A stretch of DNA of 64,000 bases from Clostridiales bacterium CHKCI001 (GTDB taxonomy: Bacteria; Bacillota; Clostridia; Lachnospirales; Lachnospiraceae), in NCBI GenBank assembly GCA_900045905.1, contig FCNS01000007.1, positions 1 to 64,000 on the forward strand, read 5' to 3'. A program made the translations under genes and the position numbers. Positions 52,908-61,955 of this stretch are shown here, piece after piece; within the stretch, counting starts at the first letter, position 1; each line of letters opens with the position of its first letter. A model generated the notes under the pieces. The model was not told the origin of the DNA. It ran no database searches and saw nothing but the letters and a program-made list of their open reading frames with translations.

Positions 52908-53567
52908 TCAGTTCACTTTCTGAAAATTTTGGCTTTGTCTTAATTCAGCTTTCCATTTTTCAAAATAAGTATCCCAATCCATGTCAGTGTTTTGTTCCTT
53001 CATATAAACTTCACGTTCTGCTTCTATGTACTTTTGAATTGGAATATCTTTTTGGTAAACAGTACGTTGATAATCCCAATATTCTTGCTCAGAAGGAAAT
53101 GCCTCCATAACTGCTGTCATTGTTTCCTTATTCGCTGCTTCTTGAAATGTTTGTTTTAATTTTTCCAAGTAACTATTTAATTCTTCTTCTGATACATTAT
53201 ATCCATTTGCAATTGCATTACTATATAATGCCTCATACTCTTCCGCTTCTTTTGTGGCAAGATTTTTTGCACTTTCCTCTGTTTCTCCTGCTAATAGATA
53301 ATACTTTACGTACTGTTCCCACTGATTCACTGTTACAACGGCAGAATTTCCTTTTGAATAAATTGCAGAATCTTCTTTTGATGAGTATTCATATAAAACT
53401 TTTCCCCATTCTTTTATATTTATAATCTCTTTTTCGCTCGAAGAAGATTCCATATTCAAAACAGTTTCATTTTCTGTTTCTAACTGTTCTTGAACATTTC
53501 CACAACTTGTTAATAGCATAAATACTAAGAGTATCATTCCGATTTTTGTTATTTTTCCTTCTTTCAT
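52908..53567 (-). CDS. Lipoprotein with SurA N-terminal-like helical domain
   Basis: A 219-residue lipoprotein: MKEGKITKIGMILLVFMLLTSCG (lipidated Cys near 22), an acidic linker, then SAVVTVNQWEQYVKYYLLAGETEESAKNLATKEAEEYEALYSNAIANGYNVSEEELNSYLEKLKQTF, which has the helical pattern of SurA/PrsA N-terminal chaperone domains. No prolyl-isomerase domain follows. I chose ATG 53567, just before the signal peptide; the ATG at 53609 is possible. Located among immunity-like genes, it could itself be a surface immunity factor. Confidence 0.65.
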   Translation of the reverse strand: MKEGKITKIGMILLVFMLLTSCGNVQEQLETENETVLNMESSSSEKEIINIKEWGKVLYEYSSKEDSAIYSKGNSAVVTVNQWEQYVKYYLLAGETEESAKNLATKEAEEYEALYSNAIANGYNVSEEELNSYLEKLKQTFQEAANKETMTAVMEAFPSEQEYWDYQRTVYQKDIPIQKYIEAEREVYMKEQNTDMDWDTYFEKWKAELRQSQNFQKVN

Positions 53568-53649
53568 ATTTTTTTTCTTATCCTTTCTATTATCTTCTCT
53601 CCTATTCACACCATCAAAATGTATGATTGTATTACAAGATATGAATAAA

Positions 53650-54123
53650 TCAGTTTTTATTGTATTCTTCTAAGTCTTCAGATAATGGATTCCTTCTTTT
53701 GAATTCATCCACAATAGTATCATTTTTACTAATAAGAATCGTCAGCGAACTATCCCATGCTACAATTTCAATTTCTGCCAGTGGATGTTGCATAGAGATT
53801 GGATTTTTCCAAAAACCACTGTATCCATCTGCTTTCGGTAGTTGGTATTTTAAAATTTCTTCTACAGATATATTTATGGGAAAAGCAGATAATACTCCCC
53901 ATATCCATTGAAAATTTTCTTCATTAATCATTTCTGTTAACTTTTCCCCTGATAACCAACAATACTCTTTGAATAACATTTCTGCATAAGTTCTGTTTTC
54001 TGGATAACATTCACATGCCGTAATTAGCCAGTTATACTCTTTTTGAATATTGTTAAGACATAAAAATATTTCTTTTAAAAATGTAAAGTATTTTTCAACT
54101 TTTTCTAATATTACACCCTTCAC
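53650..54123 (-). CDS. Hypothetical protein, immunity-like
   Basis: A 157-residue protein starting at GTG 54123: YNWLITACECYPENR, then FQWIWGVLSAFPINISVEEILKYQLPKADGYSGFWKNPISMQHPLAEIEIVAWDSSLTILISKNDTIVDEF. The compact size, many Trp and Tyr, and position 41 bp upstream of the lipoprotein gene fit an immunity protein of a polymorphic toxin. I cannot name the family. The start is uncertain. Confidence 0.5.
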   Translation of the reverse strand: MKGVILEKVEKYFTFLKEIFLCLNNIQKEYNWLITACECYPENRTYAEMLFKEYCWLSGEKLTEMINEENFQWIWGVLSAFPINISVEEILKYQLPKADGYSGFWKNPISMQHPLAEIEIVAWDSSLTILISKNDTIVDEFKRRNPLSEDLEEYNKN

Positions 54124-54422
54124 GTTTTTTATTTCAATTTTCTCCCTTCAACTATATAGTGGATGATTATGAAACATAAATTTTCATATAAAGGGTTAAC
54201 AGGCCCAATGTAGGGGGTAAATCACACCAAATAAAGAATTGGAACATCATAGTTATCTAAATTATTATCGAGCCATAATCCCTCATTTTTTCTGTAGGTA
54301 TTTGATTGAGACTTATTAATCTGATCATTAACAAAAGAGAGTCTTTTATTTGCAATATATAAAAAGACTCCCATGGAAGATTCCTTTGTTCAATTATTTT
54401 GAAAAATTAAATCATAAAACAG

Positions 54423-54451
54423 TTGACAAAATTCTTTTTCTCCTGTATGAT
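54423..54451 (+). promoter_or_regulatory. tRNA-Thr promoter
   Basis: TTGACA (54423-54428), 17 bp, TATGAT (54446-54451), followed 26 bp later by the tRNA. In 54124-54422 I see only a GAGTCTTTT/AAAAGACTC hairpin near 54340. Confidence 0.7.
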
Positions 54452-54477
54452 ATATAGCGTGAGTTTTAAAAATACAT

Positions 54478-54550
54478 GCTTCCATAGCTCAGTCGGTAGA
54501 GCACTTCACTCGTAATGAAGGGGTCGCCGGTTCAAGTCCGGCTGGGAGCT
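54478..54550 (+). tRNA. tRNA-Thr (anticodon CGU)
   Basis: Full cloverleaf: acceptor GCTTCCA with TGGGAGC, D-arm AGCTCAGTCGGTAGAGC, anticodon arm CTTCA-CTCGTAA-TGAAG with anticodon CGT, and T-arm GCCGGTTCAAGTCCGGC. The 3' CCA is not encoded. It is not followed by an integrase gene. Confidence 0.95.
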
Positions 54551-54597
54551 TAATCAAAAAATCCTTAATTTACAACAAAAACAAAAGATAAAAAGAA

Positions 54598-54632
54598 GCC
54601 AAAAGCATTCCCAAAAGGAGTGCTTTTTTGGC
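54598..54632 (+). terminator. tRNA-Thr terminator
   Basis: Imperfect stem GCCAAAAGCATTCC with GGAGTGCTTTTTTGGC, T-rich second arm, 47 bp after the tRNA. The stretch 54633-54980 shows no gene. Confidence 0.7.
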
Positions 54633-54980
54633 GTTTAATTAACATCTATATATAGAAAGTAAATTATTAAAATTTCCTTCACCATTTTTCTGTTTATAAA
54701 GAAACGTTTTCTTTTTTCCAATCGTTTTAACTTGCCACTTGGTCAATATATACCTATAAAATTAGTATACTATATCCATAAAGTTTTTTCAATATAAAAA
54801 TACATTTTTACACTCATTATCTTTATCAAGTAATTGTTACAACCAAATTTTTAAAAAATTCAAAGCATTTCTCTAGATAAATCAGAATATTTATGATAAG
54901 ATAGCATTAAGAAATTGCGCTTGGTTTACAGTGCAGAAATGGAAAGGAAATAATTATGGATAATACTAGGAGTTGATACT

Positions 54981-55136
54981 ATGTGTAAAATTATGGAGGA
55001 TATGTTAATCGAGGATCGCAAAGAAATAGCTGGTCGTATGTTGAACGATGGAATCTTGTCGTTAGAAAAAATCGCAGAGTATACAGGGCTTTCTATTAAA
55101 GAAATAAAGAAACTTGCAGATCAGAAAACCGTATAA
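54981..55136 (+). CDS. 51-residue protein resembling the C-terminus of Rpn-type nuclease/transposases
   Basis: MCKIMEDMLIEDRKEIAGRM, then LSLEKIAEYTGLSIKEIKKLADQ. The ending matches the conserved tail of PD-(D/E)XK (Rpn/YhgA-like) transposon proteins in Firmicutes, without the nuclease part. It has a good ribosome site (TAGGAG) and terminator, so it may be a stand-alone small gene rather than a scar. Confidence 0.5.
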   Translation: MCKIMEDMLIEDRKEIAGRMLNDGILSLEKIAEYTGLSIKEIKKLADQKTV

Positions 55137-55163
55137 AAATTCAAAAGATTTCAAAGTATATGT

Positions 55164-55206
55164 AACCTGCCATATGGATCTACTCAGTATGGCAGGTTTA
55201 TTTTTG
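55164..55206 (+). terminator. Terminator hairpin
   Basis: AACCTGCCATA with TATGGCAGGTT then TATTTTTG. The stretch 55207-55422 shows no gene. Confidence 0.75.
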
Positions 55207-55422
55207 TAATGTTTCTTTTTACCTTTCCTTCAAATTTAAGGATCTCTTCAAAGATTGGTTTAGAATTAATATCTTTATTAAATGATTTTGAAAAAGTTAC
55301 TTTATTTCTTCTCTGGCTTTTCTACTCCTGCAAATCCTACAGTTTTCCACTCTCCTGTTACATTCAAGGTTCCTGTATATAACATGAAATTGTAATATGT
55401 TAATATTTATAGAGTTTATAAA

Positions 55423-55848
55423 TCAAAGATTTAACTCAAATACAACCTTATTTGTTGGATCCATCTTTAAGATCTCTTTTGCTATTTCTTTTGCTTCTTC
55501 TATACTCACTAATTTTTCAGGTATATGATAGAAAAATAATATTCTTTCTAAGTTTTCAACATTTTTTTCAATCCGCAAAACTTCCCTTGAATGGAACAAT
55601 GCAATAGAATACGCTCCTTCTAAAAAACATAATGGATTTATCATAACATCTATAGCTAACTCCATCCATTCTAATTGTTCTGTTTTATATATCATATATT
55701 GTATAAAGCTATATACAGATATACTTTCTGTCTCATAAGCAATATTCATTATCATATTTCCTAGATCTTTCCTGCTCATTTTTTTGCAAATTTTCTCTGC
55801 ATCCGTATACTTTCCTTGTAATAGTTTCTCTTCCAATTTTTTAATCAT
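55423..55848 (-). CDS. Hypothetical helical protein, immunity-like
   Basis: A 141-residue all-helical protein: MIKKLEEKLLQGKYTDAEKICKKMSRKDLGNMIMNIAYETESISVYSFIQYMIYKTEQLEWMELAIDVMINPLCFLEGAYSIALFHSREVLRIEKNVENLERILFFYHIPEKLVSIEEAKEIAKEILKMDP. The spacing of helices and the final EILKMDPTN resemble TPR-type repeats. Helical immunity proteins of this size are common behind Rhs/WXG toxins. The ATG follows AAGGAAAG. No specific family is recognised. Confidence 0.55.
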   Translation of the reverse strand: MIKKLEEKLLQGKYTDAEKICKKMSRKDLGNMIMNIAYETESISVYSFIQYMIYKTEQLEWMELAIDVMINPLCFLEGAYSIALFHSREVLRIEKNVENLERILFFYHIPEKLVSIEEAKEIAKEILKMDPTNKVVFELNL

Positions 55849-55926
55849 ATGCCAATCTTTCCTTTTTTCATAAATTAATTAATACCTTATATCTAGTTAA
55901 GATAGTTTTCTTAACTGACTAGTGTC

Positions 55927-56742
55927 TCAATCATCTGAACAATGATTTTCTTCTTTTAATTTTTCTATCAACGAAGAGATATCATATCTTTTTGATTCTA
56001 TAAAGATTACTTCTTTAGAGAAAAATGTATGAATAATTTTATGTTCAAGTTTGCTTCTTCTTTCCAAATATCGAATAAATCCGTCCATGCCCTTTAATTG
56101 ATTGTCTTTTCCATAAGGGGACTCTTCCAGGAACTGAATTGCTAGTGGATACCATACTTCGACTCCGTTTTCATCGACTCTTTCTTTTTTTATTTCGGTA
56201 ATCGTATGTAGAATATCCAAAACATTAATATATATAAGTTTTATATTCCTGTTGAGTAAAATTGTATATAATTTTTTATAGAAGTCAAGGATTTCCTCGT
56301 CGTTCATCTTATGATAAAGCATCATACAATCCACCAAATTTTGAAAAAGTGCACATTCATGGATTTGGTTTTCTCCATTCCATTTTTTGTATCTGTACAA
56401 AACAATCTCTTCCAATTTTTTATATGGAATATTTCCATTATAAATTTCATACTGTTCCATATATTTGTAAAAATCCAAAGTATCCGTAACAATTTTCGTG
56501 TATGCAGTGATTTTCATTGTTCCTTCGGTTACAGTATGGGCTTTTATTTCTTTTTCTAACATAGGATATTTCGTTATTACATCTCGTAAACTACCTTCTG
56601 TCATATATGCACACCAAGCTAGTTCTATTGGTGATAGGTCTCCTTCTCGATATGTCGTATAATCTGTGAGTTTGCTGCACAGATTTTGTAGTAAAGTGCT
56701 TTTTCCAGCACCCTGTATTCCTTCGATAAAAATATTATACAT
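55927..56742 (-). CDS. P-loop kinase-like NTPase
   Basis: A 271-residue protein starting at ATG 56742 after GGAGGATG: MYNIFIEGIQGAGKSTLLQNLC has Walker A GIQGAGKST near 8-16, then TTYREGDLSPIELAWCAY, a helical middle and KLIYINVLDI as a candidate Walker B. The arrangement is that of deoxynucleoside/thymidylate-kinase-like P-loop proteins, with the substrate unknown. It lies 78 bp upstream of the helical protein gene on the same strand. Confidence 0.65.
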   Translation of the reverse strand: MYNIFIEGIQGAGKSTLLQNLCSKLTDYTTYREGDLSPIELAWCAYMTEGSLRDVITKYPMLEKEIKAHTVTEGTMKITAYTKIVTDTLDFYKYMEQYEIYNGNIPYKKLEEIVLYRYKKWNGENQIHECALFQNLVDCMMLYHKMNDEEILDFYKKLYTILLNRNIKLIYINVLDILHTITEIKKERVDENGVEVWYPLAIQFLEESPYGKDNQLKGMDGFIRYLERRSKLEHKIIHTFFSKEVIFIESKRYDISSLIEKLKEENHCSDD

Positions 56743-57201
56743 ACATCCTCCATTCAAAAAAAGAACCACATGTTGCCTTGTGATTCTAATTCTGTCATAT
56801 TCCTCACATATAGTAATCAGTTTGATTGCATCGTTCCTAAATCAGCTCCAAATGGTCATACGATCAATGCACCAAAAAAGAGAGGATATGAGAATCATAA
56901 TCCACTTTTGGCAACATGAATAACAGTATCGTAATACGCTACTGTAAATAAAATATTTCATGTTCTCAAAGGTAGACTATCTTCTCATCTTTTCACCTCT
57001 CTCTTTTCTTCTATTTATCAATATATCATGTATTTAAAAAATTTGCAATTGTTTTTTTAGTTTATGATATAATTAAAAAATCAAATAGGAAACGAGAACA
57101 AATTATGCTAGAATATAAGGGAAGATATTAAAATGTTATGGTATAATTATACTGTTAGCATTCAAAACTCAACTTAAAAATAAGGACTAGGAGAAATCGT
57201 T

Positions 57202-57399
57202 ATGGATAATAGGGGTTTAATAAATGATAAAGTAGTTCAATGGGTTGAACATAGAGTGAAAACAAAGTATTTCAATGATATAAGCATGGTTTTACTTTAC
57301 GGCTCCTATATCAACGGTACTGCAAACAATAGTTCCGATGTAGATTGCTATTTTATTCCAAAAACTGACAGAGGTTATGAAATGGCAATTATATTTTAG
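57202..57399 (+). pseudogene. N-terminal fragment of a nucleotidyltransferase
   Basis: A 65-codon frame with a good ribosome site (TAGGAG): VLLYGSYINGTANNSSDVDCYFIPKTDRGYEMA carries the GS...G...SDxD motif of the polymerase-beta nucleotidyltransferase superfamily. It stops after AIIF, where relatives continue for over 150 residues. The remainder is missing, replaced by the end of the PTS IIC gene. The gene-free stretch 56743-57201 shows nothing else. Confidence 0.65.
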
Positions 57400-57452
57400 C
57401 GTTTTTATCCGTTTTATTGCAATCGTAAATAACAACATCGTTACACATGGAA

Positions 57453-58523
57453 TTATAAATCCAATTTTAAATCATTTGCACGAATCCATTTTCTCTTACG
57501 GAAGTACAAAGAAAGTAAATATGTAATTACTGCTGGAAGAATAAATGAGATTAAGATTAATCCAGTCCAATCCCATGCAGTAATTGCTGTTTTTACTCCG
57601 TTATTGATATCGGTAACCCATCCAGTATAGACGCCAATCTGTCCTACTAATCCACAAGTCCCCATACCTGAAGCGATTGCTGCTCCGTTCATTTGAAGTT
57701 TAAATATACAAGTCGCGATTGGTCCGCAGATTGCCGCTGCGATGGTTGGAGGAATCCAAATACGAGGATTTCTTACAATATTTCCCATTTGCAACATAGA
57801 AGTTCCAAGTCCTTGTGCGGCCAATCCTCCCCACTTATTTTCCCGAAAACTCATAACTGCGAAGCCTACCATTTGTGCACAGCATCCTGCAACTGCTGCT
57901 CCTCCAGCCAGTCCTGTTAAGTTTAATGCTGCACAGATAGCTGCACTGCTGATTGGCAATGTTAATGCAATTCCTACCAATACAGAAACAATAATTCCCA
58001 TAAAAAATGGCTGAAGCTCCGTTGCCCACATAATTGCAGATCCAATTGAACTTGCAGCACTTCCAATTGCTGGAGCACATCCAATAGAAAATAGAACTCC
58101 AATTGCGATCGTTACAAAAGGCGTTACAATAATATCAATCTTGGTTTCCTTGGAAACTACTTTTCCAACTTCTGCTGCCAAAACCGACGCAAAAAATACA
58201 GCGAGCGGACCTCCTGCTCCTCCGAGTTGATTGGCTGCACCTCCAACTGCTACAAGCGAGAATAGAACAAGTGCTGGCGATTGCAATGCATATCCAATGG
58301 ATACTGCCATAGCTGGACCTGTTGCGTTTTTAGCATAAGTTCCAATTTCGGTTAAAATTGCTATATTTAACTGCTCTCCTAATGTGCTGATAATTGTTCC
58401 AATTAATAAAGATGCAAATAATCCCTGTGCCATAGCACCAAGTGCATCAATTCCATACCGTTTTACAGAGAAAATAATATTTTTTCTCCTTAGAAATTGT
58501 GAAATCTTCGTTTGTTTCTCCAT
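57453..58523 (-). CDS. PTS transporter subunit IIC-like membrane protein
   Basis: A 356-residue membrane protein with nine or ten helices and the glycine-rich text of the PTS_EIIC_2 family (GIDALGAMAQGLFASLLIGTIISTLGEQ; GGAANQLGGAGGPLAVFFASVLAAEVGKVVSKETKIDIIVTPFVTIAIG). It has no EIIA or EIIB domain and none is encoded next to it, so it may work with shared PTS parts or in PTS-independent transport. ATG at 58523 lies about 17 bp from AAAGG. It is a single gene. Confidence 0.8.
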   Translation of the reverse strand: MEKQTKISQFLRRKNIIFSVKRYGIDALGAMAQGLFASLLIGTIISTLGEQLNIAILTEIGTYAKNATGPAMAVSIGYALQSPALVLFSLVAVGGAANQLGGAGGPLAVFFASVLAAEVGKVVSKETKIDIIVTPFVTIAIGVLFSIGCAPAIGSAASSIGSAIMWATELQPFFMGIIVSVLVGIALTLPISSAAICAALNLTGLAGGAAVAGCCAQMVGFAVMSFRENKWGGLAAQGLGTSMLQMGNIVRNPRIWIPPTIAAAICGPIATCIFKLQMNGAAIASGMGTCGLVGQIGVYTGWVTDINNGVKTAITAWDWTGLILISFILPAVITYLLSLYFRKRKWIRANDLKLDL

Positions 58524-58763
58524 TTTAAGTACATTACCTTTCTATAAAAAAGTATTTTTATTTATTGTGATATGTAAAAGAAAACTCTTGTGGAGCTTTC
58601 TTTTATAACAACATATGAGTAGTGTATCAATTGCAAAAAACAACTTAATAACACTACTCTATTGTTTTACATTTTTTTTATAAATTTTTTATCATATCTT
58701 TATTAACATTTGAATACCACTTAAATTTTCTTAGTTTTGCAAATAAGGTTAAATAAATCTATT

Positions 58764-60029
58764 TCATCCATTTCTGTTAAATACGTTTCGGTCTAATAGT
58801 CTATTTCTATTCGCTACAATGGCGGTACAAACTGCATCTCCTGTAATGTTTACTGCAGTTCTAGCCATGTCTACAATACGATCAATTCCCATGATCAATC
58901 CAATTCCTTCTACTGGCAAACCAACGGAATGAAATACCATGGACAGAGTAATCAAGCCAACGCCTGGAACTCCCGCAGTACCAATGGATGCCAGTGTTGC
59001 AGTAAGAATGACGGTTAGATAATCCATTCCTTCTAATTGAATTCCAAATGCCTCAGCTACGAATACGACGGCAACTCCCTGCATAATGGCGGTGCCATCC
59101 ATGTTAATGGTTGCTCCAAGTGGAATTGTAAAAGAAGAAATCTGGCGGGATACTCCTAATTTTTCTTCTAGTGTTTCAATGGACAATGGAATGGTCGCAT
59201 TTGAAGTTGCTGTAGAAAATGCAAATGCCATAACTGGAAAAAACTTTTGAATAAAACGCAGTGGATTTAAGTGAGTAAAAACAAATAATAAAATTTGATA
59301 AACGCCGAAACATTGGATTGCTAATGCAATTAATACTGCAACCACATAGCTTAACATTGGTGCAATTGCCTCATATCCAAGGCTTCCAAATGTTTTTGCA
59401 ATCAGGCAAAATACACCGATCGGTGCAACTTTCATAATTGCCATTGTCATATACATCATTAAATCATTTCCTTGGCTAAAAACATTTGCTAATGTTTCCG
59501 ATTTTTTCCCCATTCCTGCTAGCAAAATACCAACAAATAGCGCAAAGAAAATAATGGCCAGCATATTTCCATCCGCAAGAGCTTTAATTGGATTGGTTGG
59601 AATAATATTTAAAATAGTATCTTTAATGCTAGTTGTCTCTGATACTTCCACTTCTGTAATTGCAACAGATGACATATCCAAATTTCTTCCTGGATTCAAA
59701 AAATTTGCAATTAGTAAAGAAGCTGTAATTGCAATTGCAGTTGTAAAAAGATAAAATAGAATCGTATAGATACCTACTTTTCCAAGCTTTTTAGTATCTC
59801 CAATGGCCATACTTCCGCATATCAAGGAGCAAAACACAAGTGGAACAACTAACATCTGCATTGCTCGAATAAAACCACTTCCAATAAGATCCAAAATACC
59901 ATTAATAATAATGGTATCTCGTACATATCCAACAGGAATGAATGAATGAAGTGCAATCCCAGTGAATGCTCCTAAAATCAATGCAATGAAAATAGTAGTA
60001 GTTAACCCTAATTTCTTCTTTTTTTTCAT
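58764..60029 (-). CDS. Dicarboxylate/amino acid:cation symporter (DAACS family)
   Basis: A 421-residue transporter of the GltP/DctA/SstT family. It has eight helices with the diagnostic AFSTATSNATIPLSIE serine-rich loop, PLGATINMDGTAIMQGVAVVF, and MGIDRIVDMARTAVNITGDAVCTAIVANR near the C-terminus. It takes up glutamate, aspartate, serine or C4-dicarboxylates with Na+ or H+; the substrate cannot be read. The ribosome site is GGAGG before the ATG. A stretch of 240 bp between it and the PTS-like gene shows no gene. Confidence 0.9.
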   Translation of the reverse strand: MKKKKKLGLTTTIFIALILGAFTGIALHSFIPVGYVRDTIIINGILDLIGSGFIRAMQMLVVPLVFCSLICGSMAIGDTKKLGKVGIYTILFYLFTTAIAITASLLIANFLNPGRNLDMSSVAITEVEVSETTSIKDTILNIIPTNPIKALADGNMLAIIFFALFVGILLAGMGKKSETLANVFSQGNDLMMYMTMAIMKVAPIGVFCLIAKTFGSLGYEAIAPMLSYVVAVLIALAIQCFGVYQILLFVFTHLNPLRFIQKFFPVMAFAFSTATSNATIPLSIETLEEKLGVSRQISSFTIPLGATINMDGTAIMQGVAVVFVAEAFGIQLEGMDYLTVILTATLASIGTAGVPGVGLITLSMVFHSVGLPVEGIGLIMGIDRIVDMARTAVNITGDAVCTAIVANRNRLLDRNVFNRNG

Positions 60030-60288
60030 ATTTACCTCCTAATGCCACAGCAAATGCAGCATAAATTATGGGATAATTGAATCTTTATTCCGTCTTATCT
60101 TCTAATTTCACATTTCTGAGAAATAATTTTTTAAATACTGCAAAACCTTGCTGTTCTCTTTGCAATTATGTTTCACATTCCAATAGAATCTTGTTATACT
60201 TTTCATATATCTTTCCCATAAATCAGAAGTTAAATCGATATGAAAACATTATAAGAAGAAAAGTGAGTTTTATATGTCTAAATTTTTA

Positions 60289-61671
60289 CTATTTATCTAC
60301 AATAGGAATATCTTCATCATGATATTTATCTAAGTGTCCTAAGTATTTTTTTGTCTCCTTTACAATAACTGGAGAAAGCAGTAATACCGCAATTAAGTTT
60401 GGAATTGCCATAAAAGCATTTAATATATCTGCAATTGTCCATACTAAATCCAACGCTGCAATTGGAGCAATTGCGGCTACTAGAATATATAACACTCGAT
60501 ATGGAATTAAAGCTTTCTTTCCCATACAATATTCTACACATCGCTCTCCATAATAAGCCCATCCTAACACAGTAGAATAAGCAAAGGAAATAATACCTAC
60601 AACAAGAATAATTGGACCTAAATACGGAATTTGATCAAAAGCCAATGTTGTTAATATACCACCATTATCGATTTGTGATACATCAATCGATGAATTTTTC
60701 ATAATACTTGTTACCAAAACTAAACCTGTCATAGCACATACTACAACTGTATCCCAGAATGTTCCTGTAGAAGAAACCAAAGCTTGACGAACTGGATTTC
60801 GCGTTTGTGCAGCTGCCGCAGCGATTGGTGCAGAACCCATACCAGATTCATTGGAAAAAAGTCCTCTTGCAACACCATACTGCATTGCCATCATAATACC
60901 ACGCCCAACAAGTCCACCTTCTACTGCGCCTGGACGGAAAGCTAATGTACCAATTGTTTTTAAAGCTGGAATAATAAAATCATAATTAAATGCTAAAATA
61001 ATTAAACAGCCAACGACATAGAAAATAGCCATAATCGGAACTAACTTCTCACAAACATTGGCAATAGACTTAATTCCTCCAAATATAACAAGTGCAGTTA
61101 ATACTGCTACTACCACACCAATACTCCATTCTGGAATACCCAAATTTTCCTTACATACCGTTGCAATTGCATTGACTTGCGTTGCACATCCAATTCCAAA
61201 CGAAGCAAATCCGCCAAAGAAAGCAAATAAGATTGCAAGCCATTTCATGTTTAACCCACGTTCTAAGGCATACATAGCTCCACCTTGCATACGTCCATCT
61301 TTGGTTTTTACACGGTATTTTACAGCAATTAATGATTCTGCATACTTTGTTGCAATACCAAATACACCTGTTAGCCAGCACCATAACACAGCTCCTGGTC
61401 CTCCAAGTGCAATTGCAGTTCCAACTCCAATAATATTCCCTGTTCCTATTGTAGATGCCAAAGCAGTTGTCAAAGCTCCAAATTGGCTTACTTCTCCTTC
61501 CGCATCGGCATCTTTTGTTACAGATAGTTTAATTGCAGTTCCTAGCTTTCTTTGAATAAAGCCAGTTCGAATTGTCATAAAAATATGGGTTCCCAAAAGA
61601 AGAAAAATCATTCCCCATCCCCATACCATTTTGTCCAATTGTTCAATTGCATTTACAATTGTCTGTATCAT
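60289..61671 (-). CDS. Sodium:alanine symporter (AGCS family)
   Basis: A 460-residue transporter of the AgcS/AlsT family: WGWGMIFLLLGTHIFMTIRTGFIQRKL, ALASTIGTGNIIGVGTAIALGGPGAVLWCWLTGVFGIATKYAES with the family signature, and GLFSNESGMGSAPIAAAAAQT. It imports alanine or glycine with Na+. The ATG follows AGGAGGAG. It is a single gene between the dicarboxylate symporter and the unknown pair at the right edge. Confidence 0.92.
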   Translation of the reverse strand: MIQTIVNAIEQLDKMVWGWGMIFLLLGTHIFMTIRTGFIQRKLGTAIKLSVTKDADAEGEVSQFGALTTALASTIGTGNIIGVGTAIALGGPGAVLWCWLTGVFGIATKYAESLIAVKYRVKTKDGRMQGGAMYALERGLNMKWLAILFAFFGGFASFGIGCATQVNAIATVCKENLGIPEWSIGVVVAVLTALVIFGGIKSIANVCEKLVPIMAIFYVVGCLIILAFNYDFIIPALKTIGTLAFRPGAVEGGLVGRGIMMAMQYGVARGLFSNESGMGSAPIAAAAAQTRNPVRQALVSSTGTFWDTVVVCAMTGLVLVTSIMKNSSIDVSQIDNGGILTTLAFDQIPYLGPIILVVGIISFAYSTVLGWAYYGERCVEYCMGKKALIPYRVLYILVAAIAPIAALDLVWTIADILNAFMAIPNLIAVLLLSPVIVKETKKYLGHLDKYHDEDIPIVDK

Positions 61672-61840
61672 AGTTTACTCCTCCTTTTCTGTCTTGATTA
61701 CAAATGATAAACAGATGTGTTACAAGTTTCTCATTTGTAATATCGCTTATTTTTTCATGCAGAGGATGAAAATCTTTATGTAGTTCAAATGAGAATATAA
61801 GCAACATATCTGTTTTATTTATACTTTGTATAAACGTAAA

Positions 61841-61860
61841 GGAGTGCGTTTTCGCACTCC
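61841..61860 (-). terminator. Terminator of the right-edge gene pair
   Basis: GGAGTGCG with CGCACTCC around a TTTT loop, followed on the minus strand by TTTACGTTTAT, 96 bp after the stop codon of the 61956 gene. Confidence 0.7.
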
Positions 61861-61955
61861 TCTGTACCATCATTTGTAAATCCTATTTTAGTTTACAATA
61901 TTTTCTAAAATTTAGCAAGAAATTTTTGCATTTTTTCTTGCTGTAACGGTTCGCT

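Noticed and set aside
52676-53110. 144-codon plus-strand frame
   Set aside because: It runs through the multi-hairpin element and antisense to the lipoprotein gene, with no ribosome site and no protein-like pattern.
54478-54550. tRNA-Thr as an integration site for a genomic island
   Set aside because: No integrase gene and no repeat of the tRNA 3' end could be found in the window.
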